Assembly (NCBI GenBank): GCA_018067045.1
Contig: JAGPVL010000043.1
Location: forward strand, 1-64,000
Length of the DNA: 64,000 nucleotides
From: Gammaproteobacteria bacterium
GTDB lineage: Bacteria; Pseudomonadota; Gammaproteobacteria; Pseudomonadales; Alcanivoracaceae
Reading direction: 5' to 3'
Numbering within the stretch: the first letter of the stretch is position 1; every line of letters begins with the position of its first letter. Positions 17,736 through 26,918 of this stretch are shown piece by piece. The notes beneath the pieces were generated by a model, which did no database searches, had not been told where the DNA came from, and was given only the letters and a program-made list of their open reading frames with translations. The position numbers and the translations under genes were made by a program.

Positions 17736-18944
17736 ATGGGGGTAACGCAGGTGATTATCGGTGTTCCTAAAGAGATTTGCCCAGGCGAAACACGCGTCGC
17801 TTTGACGCCTGCTAACGTCACTGTACTAAAGAAGAAACCAGACTTACGCGTCCTCATTGAAGCAGGAGCCGGTACATCCGCTGGCTACCTTGACGCAAGT
17901 TACGAACAAGCTGGCGCTGAGATCGTGTCTCGCGATGCCGTCTTCCAGCAAGCTGAGATCGTACTGCAGGTCCAGACACCTGGCAGTAACGCCGCCAATG
18001 GCAGCGACGACCTTAACAGCCTTCGAGCAGATCAAATTTTGATTGGCATGATGGATCCTTTGGCAAGCCCCGCTTTCGCTAGCGCGCTTGCAGAGAAAAA
18101 CATTACTGGCATTGCACTAGAGCTAGTGCCACGTATTACACGCGCTCAAGCCATGGACGTTCTATCGTCGATGGCAATGATTTCCGGTTATAAAAGTGTA
18201 TTAATGGCCGCAGCGGAATCCAACCGCATGTTCCCGATGAACATGACTGCAGCAGGCACTCTAGCTGCCTCCCGTGTGTTGATCATGGGTGTTGGTGTTG
18301 CTGGTTTGTTTGCATGCTCCACAGCAAAACGTCTTGGCGCAATTGTTGAGGCCTATGATGTTCGTCCGGCAGCCCGCGAGCAGATCCTTTCTGTCGGTGC
18401 TAAGCCAGTTGAACTGGATCTAGATACCAGCTCTGCTGAAGGTAAAGGCGGCTACGCGCAAGCACAAGGCGAAGATTTCCTTAAGCGCCAGCGCGAACTG
18501 ATGACAGAAGTCGTTTCACGCATGGACGTCATTATTACGACAGCGGCTATTCCTGGCGCTAAGTCTCCGATTCTTGTGACGGCAGATATGGTGAAAGCCA
18601 TGAAGCCCGGCGCTGTTATTGTCGACCTTGCAGCAGAACGCGGCGGCAACTGCGAACTCACCAAGCTGGGTGAAAACGTTGTCGAGCACGGCGTCACGAT
18701 TATTGGGCCAGAGAATGTTCCTTCCTCTGTCGCCTTCCATGCCAGCCAGATGTTCGGCAAAAACATGGAAAACCTACTTAACTTGCTGATCAATGAAGAA
18801 GGCAAACTTAACCTCGATTTCGAAGACGAAATCGTGCGTGAGACAGTTGTCTCGCATAAAGGTGAAGTGCCACATTCTCGCATGCGTCAACTACTTAACC
18901 TGCCAGAGCTGCCATCGTCGCAAGACGAAGCGTCAGCATCCTAA
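17736..18944 (+). CDS. pntAA: NAD(P) transhydrogenase subunit alpha part 1
   Basis: About 402 residues from the ATG at 17736. The frame is open to 17670, but that ATG lies directly after a stable hairpin and adds a non-family leader; a GTG at 17751 (VIIGVPKE) is another candidate. It is the soluble NAD(H)-binding domain I: IGVPKEICPGETRVALTP, MIGMMDPLASP, the dinucleotide fold VLIMGVGVAGLFACSTAKRLGA, AYDVRPAAREQ and AAIPGAKSPILVT. It delivers hydride to domain III in PntB, coupled to proton passage through the inner membrane, to make NADPH. First gene of a three-gene operon. The alpha chain is split, as in Pseudomonas and Rhodospirillum, not fused as in E. coli. Confidence 0.95.
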   Translation: MGVTQVIIGVPKEICPGETRVALTPANVTVLKKKPDLRVLIEAGAGTSAGYLDASYEQAGAEIVSRDAVFQQAEIVLQVQTPGSNAANGSDDLNSLRADQILIGMMDPLASPAFASALAEKNITGIALELVPRITRAQAMDVLSSMAMISGYKSVLMAAAESNRMFPMNMTAAGTLAASRVLIMGVGVAGLFACSTAKRLGAIVEAYDVRPAAREQILSVGAKPVELDLDTSSAEGKGGYAQAQGEDFLKRQRELMTEVVSRMDVIITTAAIPGAKSPILVTADMVKAMKPGAVIVDLAAERGGNCELTKLGENVVEHGVTIIGPENVPSSVAFHASQMFGKNMENLLNLLINEEGKLNLDFEDEIVRETVVSHKGEVPHSRMRQLLNLPELPSSQDEASAS

Positions 18945-18957
18945 GGGGAGATTCATT

Positions 18958-19233
18958 ATGGATTTCATAGCAATGCTCGCGCTTTTTGTGCTGGCTATTT
19001 TCCTCGGTGTGGAATTGATCACCAAGGTACCGCCAACGCTTCATACACCGCTAATGTCTGGCTCCAATGCGATTTCCGGCATCACCCTCGTCGGCGCCAT
19101 CGTCGCCGCGGGCAATGAGAATGTCGTCATCATTCAGGTGTTTGGTTTTATCGCCGTTGTGCTAGCAACGATTAACGTGATTGGCGGCTTTATGGTCACC
19201 AATCGCATGCTGGCGATGTTTAAGAGGAAGTAA
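18958..19233 (+). CDS. pntAB: NAD(P) transhydrogenase subunit alpha part 2
   Basis: 91 residues from the ATG at 18958, with AAGGGGAG 7-14 bases upstream. The frame is open further up inside pntAA, but that reading is an overlap artefact. Three hydrophobic segments are visible (MLALFVLAIFLGVELI, ISGITLVGAIVAAG, VFGFIAVVLATINVIGGF) plus the conserved KVPPTLHTPLMSGSNAISG. These helices form part of the membrane proton channel (domain II). It lies 13 bases after pntAA and 3 bases before pntB. Confidence 0.95.
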   Translation: MDFIAMLALFVLAIFLGVELITKVPPTLHTPLMSGSNAISGITLVGAIVAAGNENVVIIQVFGFIAVVLATINVIGGFMVTNRMLAMFKRK

Positions 19234-19236
19234 GCG

Positions 19237-20616
19237 ATGCACATTTCACAATCTTGGATTGATATCGCCTACCTGATCGCAGCATCGCTGTTTGTATTGG
19301 GTATTAAAGGCTTAACAAAACCGAAAACCGCCGTACGCGGTAATCAACTCTCCGCACTCGGCATGCTGATCGCCTGCGTAGTAACGCTGCTCGATAAAGA
19401 TGTCATTCAGTATGAAGTGATTATTGCCGGCTTATTAGTTGGCGGCACTGTCGGTGCAGTACTCGCTGCTCGTGTGCAAATGACGTCGATGCCACAAATG
19501 ATTGCTCTGCTAAACGGCTTTGGTGGCGGCGCCTCCTTTGCTGTGGCTTCTGCAGCATACTTTGGCGGCGTCAGTGGTCCCGTTGAAGTGATTAGCACTG
19601 GCGCAGCCATTTTGATTGGCGCCGTGACCCTAACCGGTTCATTGGTTGCCTTTGCTAAACTGCAAGAACTGATCGGCGGTGGCTCAATCGGCTTCCCAGG
19701 CATGAAAATTGTTAACGCTCTTTTGCTGCTCGGCTCATTAACTGCTATCGGCTTTATGCTCGTCGACCCAAGCAACAGTCAGCTGTATTGGGGCATTGCG
19801 GTCGCGTCCTGCGTGCTGGGCCTACTGCTCGTACTGCCTATTGGCGGCGCAGACATGCCAGTGGTTATCGCGCTACTGAACTCCTACTCTGGTATTGCTG
19901 CAGCGGCAGCAGGTTTTGTGATGGGCAACAGCGCCCTGATCATTACCGGCTCGTTGGTTGGCGCATCCGGCCTAATCCTTACTCAGATCATGTGTAAAGC
20001 CATGAACCGCTCCCTCACCAACGTTCTGTTTGGTGTGATGGGCGAAGTGGGCGAAACCATTGATGCCGACGAAGTTTATCAGGGCAAGGTTAAATCTTCG
20101 TCTGCAGATGAAATCGCGATGATTCTTGAAACCGCGCAACGCGTTGTCATTGTTCCTGGTTTTGGTATGGCGATGGCGCAGGCACAACACGCTGTACGTG
20201 ACATGGCAGAAGCCATGGAAGCACGCGGCATTGAGGTGGAGTATGCCATCCACCCTGTTGCTGGACGGATGCCTGGCCATATGAACGTGCTGCTTGCCGA
20301 AGCAGAAGTTGAATATGACAAAATGCGTGATATGGACAGCATTAACCCAACCTTTGAACAAACTGACGTTGCCATTGTTATCGGTGCGAACGATGTAACC
20401 AACCCGATGGCGCGTGAAGATAAAGGTAGCCCAATTTACGGCATGCCAATTCTTAATGTCGACAAGGCAAAAACAGTTGTTGTCATTAAGCGCTCTCTGA
20501 GCCCTGGTTTTGCAGGCTTGCCTAACCCACTATTTGCCAAGGACAACACCTTGATGTTGTTTGGCGACGGTAAGAAGGCCATTCTGGATCTCACGCAGGC
20601 AATTAAGGAAGGCTAA
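19237..20616 (+). CDS. pntB: NAD(P) transhydrogenase subunit beta
   Basis: 459 residues. The N-terminal two thirds consist of membrane helices (GLLVGGTVGAVLAARVQMTSMPQMIALLNGFGGGAS and following), containing conserved polar residues of the proton path such as ALLNSYSGIAAAAAGF. The C-terminal NADP(H)-binding domain III carries VVIVPGFGMAMAQAQHAV, IHPVAGRMPGHMNVLLAEA and VIGANDVTNPMA. With PntAA and PntAB it couples the proton gradient to reduction of NADP+ by NADH. Last gene of the operon, followed by a very long terminator. Confidence 0.96.
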   Translation: MHISQSWIDIAYLIAASLFVLGIKGLTKPKTAVRGNQLSALGMLIACVVTLLDKDVIQYEVIIAGLLVGGTVGAVLAARVQMTSMPQMIALLNGFGGGASFAVASAAYFGGVSGPVEVISTGAAILIGAVTLTGSLVAFAKLQELIGGGSIGFPGMKIVNALLLLGSLTAIGFMLVDPSNSQLYWGIAVASCVLGLLLVLPIGGADMPVVIALLNSYSGIAAAAAGFVMGNSALIITGSLVGASGLILTQIMCKAMNRSLTNVLFGVMGEVGETIDADEVYQGKVKSSSADEIAMILETAQRVVIVPGFGMAMAQAQHAVRDMAEAMEARGIEVEYAIHPVAGRMPGHMNVLLAEAEVEYDKMRDMDSINPTFEQTDVAIVIGANDVTNPMAREDKGSPIYGMPILNVDKAKTVVVIKRSLSPGFAGLPNPLFAKDNTLMLFGDGKKAILDLTQAIKEG

Positions 20617-20631
20617 ACACAGCCCTCTTTC

Positions 20632-20682
20632 TTACGTGAACAAAAAAGCCGGACTTTATGTCCGGCTTTTTTGTTCACGTAA
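20632..20682. terminator. Long intrinsic terminator after pntB
   Basis: A 23-base perfect stem with the loop TTTAT. The central part has GCCGGAC paired with GTCCGGC followed by TTTTTT, and A6/T6 tracts within the stem make it work in both directions. It begins 16 bases after the pntB stop. Confidence 0.9.
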
Positions 20683-20829
20683 CTTTTGTCTGCGAGTTGG
20701 CAATGAACAATCGCCGATTCATGTCATCGCCAAGGACCGCATTACAGAGTCCTCCACAGCAATAAATTCCAGCCTATCAACGCCCTCCCTCTTAATGCAT
20801 TCACCCCATTATGAAGAAAGCCACAATAA

Positions 20830-20860
20830 AAAACGGGGGAGCTATAAGCTCCCCCGTTTT
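20830..20860. terminator. Intrinsic terminator for the DUF481 gene
   Basis: Fourteen-base perfect stem (AAAACGGGGGAGCT and its complement) with a 3-base loop. On the minus strand it ends in T4, 28 bases after the stop codon of the DUF481 gene. With the pntB terminator 150 bases away it insulates the two convergent units. Confidence 0.85.
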
Positions 20861-20888
20861 ACTAACAGATCAAAACCACTATGACGCT

Positions 20889-21680
20889 CTACCGGATGGT
20901 ATAAACAAGCCCAACGGTAAATTCATGATCAGACTCTTTAGAACCAGGCGCCGTTTCAGATTCATGCTCAAGCAAGTACCTCAAGCGCAAGCTGAAATGC
21001 GAATTTATCTTCGAGTTAAAGATAGATTCAGCTCGTGTACTGGTCGAATCGCGACCAATGTCACTGCTGACCTCTTGGCGAAAATCAGCGCTTTCACTAA
21101 TAACCCATTGGTACTTAGCAGCCACACGCACAATCGCTTCATTTTCGTCATTATCACACTGGAAATAGTTATCTTCTTCTTCTAAACATTTCCAGCGATA
21201 ACCAGGACCAAGCTCAGCATCAAGAGTATGCGTCTCTGTATCAATCCAGCGACGACCTAAACCAACGGCATACGTCGCCTGATACTGGAAGCCAGAGAAA
21301 GCATCTTTCTCGTACGTTCCAACATTGAACAGGTAATTCGCACTATGTGAGTCAAACTTTCTATCCAGTTGATACAGCCCAAAATAGCGCTCATCCGTAC
21401 GAACATATTTCTCTAAGCCCGGATAACCCGTAACCTCACTTTTCTCTTCCTTGTTAGATGCCTCCAGCTTCATGGTGTTACGCCAGAGCTCACCCTCATG
21501 TGATGCATTAAAGTTGCCGTTCGCACCGTTAGAATTCGTATTGCCACGCTCTAATACCAGGCCTGCAGCAACGTCAGCCTTCCATTTGCTTTCGCTTTTC
21601 TCTGCAGCCGCATCGGCGGCATAACCACCCATTGATGCAGTGGCCACCAGCGCTGCCACTGCAGTTTTTACAAAATGCAT
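20889..21680 (-). CDS. DUF481 outer-membrane beta-barrel protein (YdiY-like)
   Basis: 263 residues from the ATG at 21680, preceded by GAGGT; the longer frame from 21713 is not needed. A signal peptide is clear (MHFVKTAVAALVATASMGGYAADA). The rest alternates polar and aromatic residues in beta strands: KWKADVAAGLVLERGNTNSNG, then ERYFGLYQLDRKFDSHSANYLF, SGFQYQATYAVGLGRRW and a final strand ending in Y-T-I-R. This matches the DUF481 salt-induced outer-membrane protein family, whose role is not settled. It is 39 bases downstream of mscS and possibly co-expressed, which would fit an osmotic theme. Confidence 0.85.
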   Translation of the reverse strand: MHFVKTAVAALVATASMGGYAADAAAEKSESKWKADVAAGLVLERGNTNSNGANGNFNASHEGELWRNTMKLEASNKEEKSEVTGYPGLEKYVRTDERYFGLYQLDRKFDSHSANYLFNVGTYEKDAFSGFQYQATYAVGLGRRWIDTETHTLDAELGPGYRWKCLEEEDNYFQCDNDENEAIVRVAAKYQWVISESADFRQEVSSDIGRDSTSTRAESIFNSKINSHFSLRLRYLLEHESETAPGSKESDHEFTVGLVYTIR

Positions 21681-21719
21681 TTCACGTACCTCATTCAAAC
21701 CGATAAAAATCAACCAAAA

Positions 21720-22532
21720 CTACTTAGTGGTATGCATTACCACTTGTGGGAATGGAATTTCGATTCCCTCTTCATCAAAGCGCTTCTTAATCGCTTCCGT
21801 GGTATCCCACATGACCGCCCAGTAATCCGCGGCATTCACCCATGGACGTACCAGCAGGTTAATTGAACTATCAGCAAGCTCCGACACCGCCACAACAGGT
21901 GCTGGGTCTTGCAGCACACGTGTATCCGCGCTGAGGATAGAAGAGATGACTGTTTTAACCTGGGCCAAGTCGCTGCCGTAGCCAACCCCGATAACCATAT
22001 CTACTCGTCGTGTTGGCATCTCAGAATAATTAACGATGGTGCCGGACATAATGCTGCCGTTTGGCACAGTAATAACTTTATTGTCTGGCGTAAGGAACAC
22101 GCTATTAAAAATACGCACTTCTCTGACCACACCAGCGGCGCCGCCAGCTTCAACATAATCACCTTTTTTGAACGGGCGGAACGTTATCAGCATCACCCCA
22201 GCGGCAAAGTTGCCTAGTGAGTCCTTTAAGGCAAGGCCGATGGCCAAACCCGCAGCACCCATTATGGCGACAATGGAAGTCGTCTCGACACCAAGCTGAT
22301 CAAGCGAAGCGATCACAACAAACGCGAGAATCGTTATATTGATGAGATTGCCCATAAAGTGAGCAACCGTGTGATCAATCTTCTTACCTATAACGCCTTC
22401 GGCAAAATTAGCGATCCGCCGAGCAAGCCACTTACCAATAATAAAAAGAACAATCGCCACGATGAAATTGTATGCATAAGGCGCCAAGTTCTGACTCACG
22501 AATGTTTGTACTTGCTGAGATAAACCTTCCAT
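21720..22532 (-). CDS. mscS: Small-conductance mechanosensitive channel MscS
   Basis: 270 residues; E. coli MscS has 286. Three membrane helices: NFIVAIVLFIIGKWLA, NITILAFVVIASLDQL, and the pore-lining TM3 SIVAIMGAAGLAIGLALKDSLGNFAAGVMLI with its Gly/Ala packing pattern. The cytoplasmic vestibule follows: FRPFKKGDYVEAGGAAGVVREV, ITVPNGSIMSGTIVNYS, and a mixed alpha/beta end FDEEGIEIPFPQ. It opens under membrane tension to release solutes during osmotic downshock. Divergent from metH, upstream of the DUF481 gene. Confidence 0.94.
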   Translation of the reverse strand: MEGLSQQVQTFVSQNLAPYAYNFIVAIVLFIIGKWLARRIANFAEGVIGKKIDHTVAHFMGNLINITILAFVVIASLDQLGVETTSIVAIMGAAGLAIGLALKDSLGNFAAGVMLITFRPFKKGDYVEAGGAAGVVREVRIFNSVFLTPDNKVITVPNGSIMSGTIVNYSEMPTRRVDMVIGVGYGSDLAQVKTVISSILSADTRVLQDPAPVVAVSELADSSINLLVRPWVNAADYWAVMWDTTEAIKKRFDEEGIEIPFPQVVMHTTK

Positions 22533-22751
22533 TGCGAAGCTCCTTTTTCCTGTGAAAGCGGATTATGCACTGCACAACCGCGCCGAGTAAGTCGATCACT
22601 ACCATTTTTTACATTGAATATACCGACTTGGGTCTTACGTCTTAAAAATTAGGCCAATGACGCACGGCGCTGATAGCTCCGACCTTGTATTGCCCATTTT
22701 TAACCCGCAGAACCAATGCAAACCCCTGTGAAACTATTTGCCTTGTGGGCT

Positions 22752-22780
22752 TTGGGCAACCCCACCAGTTCCGGTACAAT
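22752..22780 (+). promoter_or_regulatory. Candidate sigma-70 promoter of metH
   Basis: TTGGGC (22752-22757) and TACAAT (22775-22780) are separated by 17 bases and lie 31 bases upstream of the metH ATG, with GGAG at 22801. This is the best-matching promoter in the 278-base gap. No cobalamin or SAM riboswitch core was recognised between it and the gene; the leader would be only about 24 bases. Confidence 0.5.
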
Positions 22781-22810
22781 GCGCGTTCCCAGTACTTACC
22801 GGAGCACCCC

Positions 22811-25800
22811 ATGTCCCAGTCGTCCGCACGCGCTAGATTCAACCAAGCCCTGAATGAGCGCATTGTTGTACTCGACGGAGGCATGGGCACGATGATCCAG
22901 GATCGTCGTTTTGACGAGGCTGCATTTCGTGGCGAGCGCTTCAAGGACTGGCCAAGTGACCTAAAAGGCAACAACGACCTGCTTAGCATCACCCAACCAG
23001 ACGCTATCGAGGAAATCCATAAGGCCTATCTCGACGCCGGCGCAGACGTCGTTGAAACGAATTCCTTTAATTCCACCCGCATCGCCATGGCCGACTACGA
23101 CATGCAGGATCTGGCGCGCGAGCTCAATGTAGCCTCCGCTCGCGCCGCTCGCCGTGCGGTTGATGCCAAAATGGCCGAAGATCCATCGCGGCAATGCTTC
23201 GTAGCAGGCGTGCTGGGACCAACGAACCGTACTGCTAGCATTAGCCCAGACGTTAACGATCCCGGGTTCCGTAACGTTTATTTCGATGAACTTGTTGAAG
23301 CCTATGTTGAGGCGATCGACGGCCTGCTCGAGGGCGGCGCCGACGTACTCCTTATCGAAACGATTTTCGATACCCTCAATGCCAAAGCAGCCGTCTACGC
23401 AATCATGTCCTATTGCGATGACAACAATGTTGATATCCCGATCATGATATCCGGCACCATTACGGATGCATCCGGACGCACCCTGACGGGCCAAACGACG
23501 GAGTCTTTCTACCATTCGCTACGTCATGCCAAGCCCATCACGATTGGCTTGAACTGCGCGCTCGGCGCGCGTGAATTACGCCCCTATATTCAAGAGCTGT
23601 CTCGCATCAGCGAAGGCTATGTATCCGCACACCCCAATGCTGGCCTGCCAAACGAAATGGGCGAATACGACCAGTCGCCAGAAGTCATGGCACGTGAAAT
23701 TCGCGAATGGGCAGAGAAAGGCTATCTCAACATGATCGGCGGTTGCTGCGGCACAACGCCCGCCCATATTAAGGCGATTGCAGACGCGGTAACCGACTGC
23801 CAGCCACGCGCTCTGCCAGACATAAAACCAGCCTGCCGACTGAGCGGCCTCGAACCATTAATCATTGAAGAAAGCTCACTGTTTGTGAACGTCGGTGAAC
23901 GCACCAACGTAACCGGTTCGAAGCGCTTTCTGCGTTTAATTAAGGAAGGCGATTTTGATACCGCGTTAGAAGTGGCGCGTCAGCAAGTCGAATCTGGCGC
24001 TCAGATTATCGACATCAATATGGATGAGGGGCTGCTTGAATCGAAAGACTGCATGACCCGCTTCCTTCACCTTATTGCCTCTGAACCGGAAATTTCAAAA
24101 GTCCCCATCATGATCGACTCATCTAAATGGGAGATCATCGAAGCCGGCCTTAAATGCATTCAAGGCAAAGGCATTGTTAACTCCATCTCGATGAAAGAAG
24201 GCGAAGAAGCGTTCCTTCGTCAGGCCAGAGAAGTTCGCCGCTATGGTGCTGCCGTCATTGTCATGGCCTTTGATGAACAAGGCCAAGCAGATACCCGCGA
24301 GCGCAAAACCCAAATCTGCACACGTGCTTATAATCTTCTGGTTGAGAACGGCTTTGCTGCAGAAGATATTATTTTTGATCCCAACATTTTTGCCATCGCA
24401 ACAGGCATCGAAGAGCACAACAACTACGCCGTCGATTTCATTGAAGCGGTCAAGGATATTAAAACCACCCTACCTCATGCTCTCATCTCTGGCGGTGTAT
24501 CAAACGTGTCATTTTCGTTTCGCGGCAACGAAGCTGTCCGCGAAGCTATTCATGCTGTGTTCCTTTACTACGCAATCAAGAACGGCATGGACATGGGTAT
24601 TGTCAACGCAGGGCAGCTTGCCCTCTACGAAGACATCCCTGCCGATCTGAAAGAAGCCGTTGAAGATGTCGTCTTAAATAGGAATGACGAAGCCACCGAA
24701 CGGATGCTGGAAATTGCCGAGAAATATCGCGGCGCTGGGGCGGAAAATAGCCGCCAAGAAGACCTCTCATGGCGCGAATGGCCCGTTGAGAAACGCTTAT
24801 CTCATGCGCTCGTAAAAGGTAATGCCGATTACATTGAGGACGACACTGAGCTGGCAAGACAAAATGCAGAACGCCCTCTTCATGTTATTGAAGGCCCGCT
24901 CATGGACGGCATGAACGTCGTTGGCGACCTGTTTGGCGAAGGGAAAATGTTTTTGCCGCAAGTGGTTAAGTCTGCTCGTGTGATGAAAAAAGCTGTCGCC
25001 TATTTAATGCCCTTTATGGAAGAAGAGAAACTGCGCCTAGGCACGCAAGATAAAGCTAATGGCAAAATCCTCATGGCAACTGTAAAAGGCGACGTGCACG
25101 ATATTGGTAAAAATATTGTTGGCGTCGTGCTGCAATGTAATGGTTATGATGTCGTCGATATGGGCGTCATGGTTCCTGCAGATAAAATCCTCGATACTGC
25201 GATAAAAGAGAAATGCGACATCATTGGCCTTTCTGGGCTTATCACTCCATCTCTTGAAGAAATGGTCAATGTCGCCAGTGAAATGCAGCGTCTCGGCATG
25301 ACACAACCATTAATGATTGGTGGCGCGACGACAAGCCGCATTCATACCGCCGTTAAAATTGACCCAGCCTTCGATGGCGCCGTTGTTTATGTGCCTGACG
25401 CATCTCGCGCCGTTGGCGTCGCGTCCATTCTGCTCAATGATGAGCAGCGTGGCGAGTACGTTGCTGACATCAAGAAAACATACGAAGAATTACGTGTACG
25501 TCGCCGCGCTCAACAGCACGACCGCACACTGATCCCAATTTCTCAGGCACGAGAAAACCCTTTCACCTGCGACTGGGAAAACTACATCCCGCCAACCCCC
25601 ACGTTCGAAGGTATTAAGACATTTGAGGATTACCCTTTAAAAGAGCTAGCAAAGCGGATCGATTGGACGCCGTTTTTCCGTTCTTGGGAACTGGCCGGAA
25701 AATTCCCCAAAATTCTGAAAGACGAAGTTGTCGGCGTCGAAGCAACGCGTCTTTATCGTGATGCCGAAGCTATGCTCAAGCGCATCATCGATGAAAAATG

Positions 25801-26512
25801 GTTATCCGCTCGTGCGGTCATCGGCTTCTGGCGCGCCAATAATATTGGCGACGACATCGAGCTTTATGAAGATGAAAATAAAGCAACGCCGATCATGACA
25901 CTTCACCATATGCGTCAACAGCTGGACCGTAAAACCAACGACAAACCGAACTACTGCTTAAGCGACTTTATTGCGCCTAAAAGCAGCGGTGTAACAGATT
26001 GGATTGGCGGCTTTGCCATCACTGCAGGCATCGGCATTGAAGAACACCTAGAGAGATTCGCTGCTGACCACGATGATTACTCCAGCATTATGCTTAAAGC
26101 ACTAGCTGATCGTTTGGCTGAAGCTTTTGCTGAACGTATGCATGAACGCGTGCGTAAAGAGTTCTGGCAGTATGGCAAGGATGAAACGCTTAGTAACGAC
26201 GAGTTAATCAGCGAACAATACCAAGGCATACGCCCTGCCCCAGGCTACCCCTCGTGCCCTGATCACACGGAGAAAGCGCTGCTATGGAAACTGCTTAACG
26301 CGGAAGAGAATGCCGGCATCACCTTAACGGAAAGCTATGCCATGTTCCCAACTGCGGCAGTGTCTGGCTGGTACTTCTCACATCCGGAATCGAAATATTT
26401 CGGCACCGGCAAGCTGGCCAAAGATCAGGTACAGGATTACGCCGAACGAACAGGACACACGATGAAAGAAATTGAACGCTCTGTTCCGCACCTGCTTGGT
26501 TATATCGATTAA
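22811..26512 (+). CDS. metH: Cobalamin-dependent methionine synthase MetH
   Basis: 1233 residues from the ATG at 22811 (E. coli 1227); the upstream extension to 22685 is non-coding. Modules in order: homocysteine-binding barrel with zinc ligands in NCALGA and GGCCGTT; methyltetrahydrofolate-binding barrel ([14 protein letters not shown], then DINMDEGLL); cobalamin module with the cap helices and D-x-H-x-x-G in [12 protein letters not shown]-terminal S-adenosylmethionine reactivation domain with [12 protein letters not shown] and SHPESKYF. It transfers a methyl group from methyltetrahydrofolate to homocysteine in the cytoplasm. Monocistronic, with its own candidate promoter and a terminator. 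Confidence 0.97.
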   Translation: MSQSSARARFNQALNERIVVLDGGMGTMIQDRRFDEAAFRGERFKDWPSDLKGNNDLLSITQPDAIEEIHKAYLDAGADVVETNSFNSTRIAMADYDMQDLARELNVASARAARRAVDAKMAEDPSRQCFVAGVLGPTNRTASISPDVNDPGFRNVYFDELVEAYVEAIDGLLEGGADVLLIETIFDTLNAKAAVYAIMSYCDDNNVDIPIMISGTITDASGRTLTGQTTESFYHSLRHAKPITIGLNCALGARELRPYIQELSRISEGYVSAHPNAGLPNEMGEYDQSPEVMAREIREWAEKGYLNMIGGCCGTTPAHIKAIADAVTDCQPRALPDIKPACRLSGLEPLIIEESSLFVNVGERTNVTGSKRFLRLIKEGDFDTALEVARQQVESGAQIIDINMDEGLLESKDCMTRFLHLIASEPEISKVPIMIDSSKWEIIEAGLKCIQGKGIVNSISMKEGEEAFLRQAREVRRYGAAVIVMAFDEQGQADTRERKTQICTRAYNLLVENGFAAEDIIFDPNIFAIATGIEEHNNYAVDFIEAVKDIKTTLPHALISGGVSNVSFSFRGNEAVREAIHAVFLYYAIKNGMDMGIVNAGQLALYEDIPADLKEAVEDVVLNRNDEATERMLEIAEKYRGAGAENSRQEDLSWREWPVEKRLSHALVKGNADYIEDDTELARQNAERPLHVIEGPLMDGMNVVGDLFGEGKMFLPQVVKSARVMKKAVAYLMPFMEEEKLRLGTQDKANGKILMATVKGDVHDIGKNIVGVVLQCNGYDVVDMGVMVPADKILDTAIKEKCDIIGLSGLITPSLEEMVNVASEMQRLGMTQPLMIGGATTSRIHTAVKIDPAFDGAVVYVPDASRAVGVASILLNDEQRGEYVADIKKTYEELRVRRRAQQHDRTLIPISQARENPFTCDWENYIPPTPTFEGIKTFEDYPLKELAKRIDWTPFFRSWELAGKFPKILKDEVVGVEATRLYRDAEAMLKRIIDEKWLSARAVIGFWRANNIGDDIELYEDENKATPIMTLHHMRQQLDRKTNDKPNYCLSDFIAPKSSGVTDWIGGFAITAGIGIEEHLERFAADHDDYSSIMLKALADRLAEAFAERMHERVRKEFWQYGKDETLSNDELISEQYQGIRPAPGYPSCPDHTEKALLWKLLNAEENAGITLTESYAMFPTAAVSGWYFSHPESKYFGTGKLAKDQVQDYAERTGHTMKEIERSVPHLLGYID

Positions 26513-26535
26513 CCCTTTCGGTAAACGACCAGCAT

Positions 26536-26565
26536 AAAAGAAGGGGCCACTTGGCCCCTTCTTTT
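26536..26565. terminator. Intrinsic terminator of metH
   Basis: Stem AAAAGAAGGGGCC paired with its complement around a 4-base loop, ending in a run of five T. It starts 24 bases after the metH stop. The left arm is also the outer part of the 368-bp inverted-repeat element described separately. Confidence 0.9.
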
Positions 26566-26712
26566 TGGTTCATCGCAGATTTCCGGGAAAGCCCGATGAG
26601 TCATCAAAACATTCAAATGAATTCGGCAACAGCATTGGTTCCTGCAAGGCTGGCAACATCAAGACTTTTGCCGGAGCGCGCCCTGCAAGCGAACAGCCGC
26701 AAGCCCCAAGAC

Positions 26713-26736
26713 TCGCCTGCAAGCAGCCTCCCACAG
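26713..26736 (-). repeat. REP-like unit
   Basis: Contains GCCTGCAAGCAGCCTCCCAC, the same unit found repeatedly at 54149-54420. It forms an inverted pair with the copy at 26780-26802. Confidence 0.75.
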
Positions 26737-26779
26737 GCCCCCCCTACAGCGCGGCACCATCTCAAATTTCTGCTCACTT

Positions 26780-26802
26780 TGTGGGAGGCTGCTTGCAGGC
26801 GA
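26780..26802 (+). repeat. REP-like unit
   Basis: Contains GTGGGAGGCTGCTTGCAGGC, the reverse complement of the unit 45 bases upstream. The two can pair into a long stem in single-stranded DNA or RNA. Confidence 0.75.
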
Positions 26803-26918
26803 TCTTTCCCGAGCAAACGCAGCGCAGTCGCCGCGTAAGAAAAGGTCCTTCAGGCTTTTCCCGGAAATCCGCGATGAACCTTCTTTTATGCTGGTGAAAT
26901 TCACGGACAGCCTAACCC

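Larger units (their letters stand above)
26528..26895. repeat. 368-bp nested inverted-repeat element between metH and the PEP-like gene
   Basis: The outer arms match: ACCAGCATAAAAGAAGG at 26528-26544 is the exact reverse complement of 26879-26895. A second block at 26567-26593 pairs with 26853-26880 with one mismatch and one extra base. Between these blocks the left side carries the metH terminator loop, which the right side lacks. Inside lie two REP-like units in opposite orientation (26713-26736 and 26780-26802). No gene is convincing inside. The arrangement resembles a MITE or a BIME, occupying the gap between convergent genes. Confidence 0.75.

Noticed and set aside
18793-18957. Upstream extension of the pntAB frame
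   Set aside because: It lies within pntAA in another frame; the ATG at 18958 has a strong ribosome site and gives the normal family length.
22533-22810. Cobalamin or SAM riboswitch upstream of metH
   Set aside because: No conserved riboswitch core was seen, and a good sigma-70-like promoter leaves only about 24 bases of leader.
26551-26904. Overlapping open frames inside the palindromic element
   Set aside because: They arise on both strands from the symmetric sequence, lack ribosome sites and resemble nothing known.
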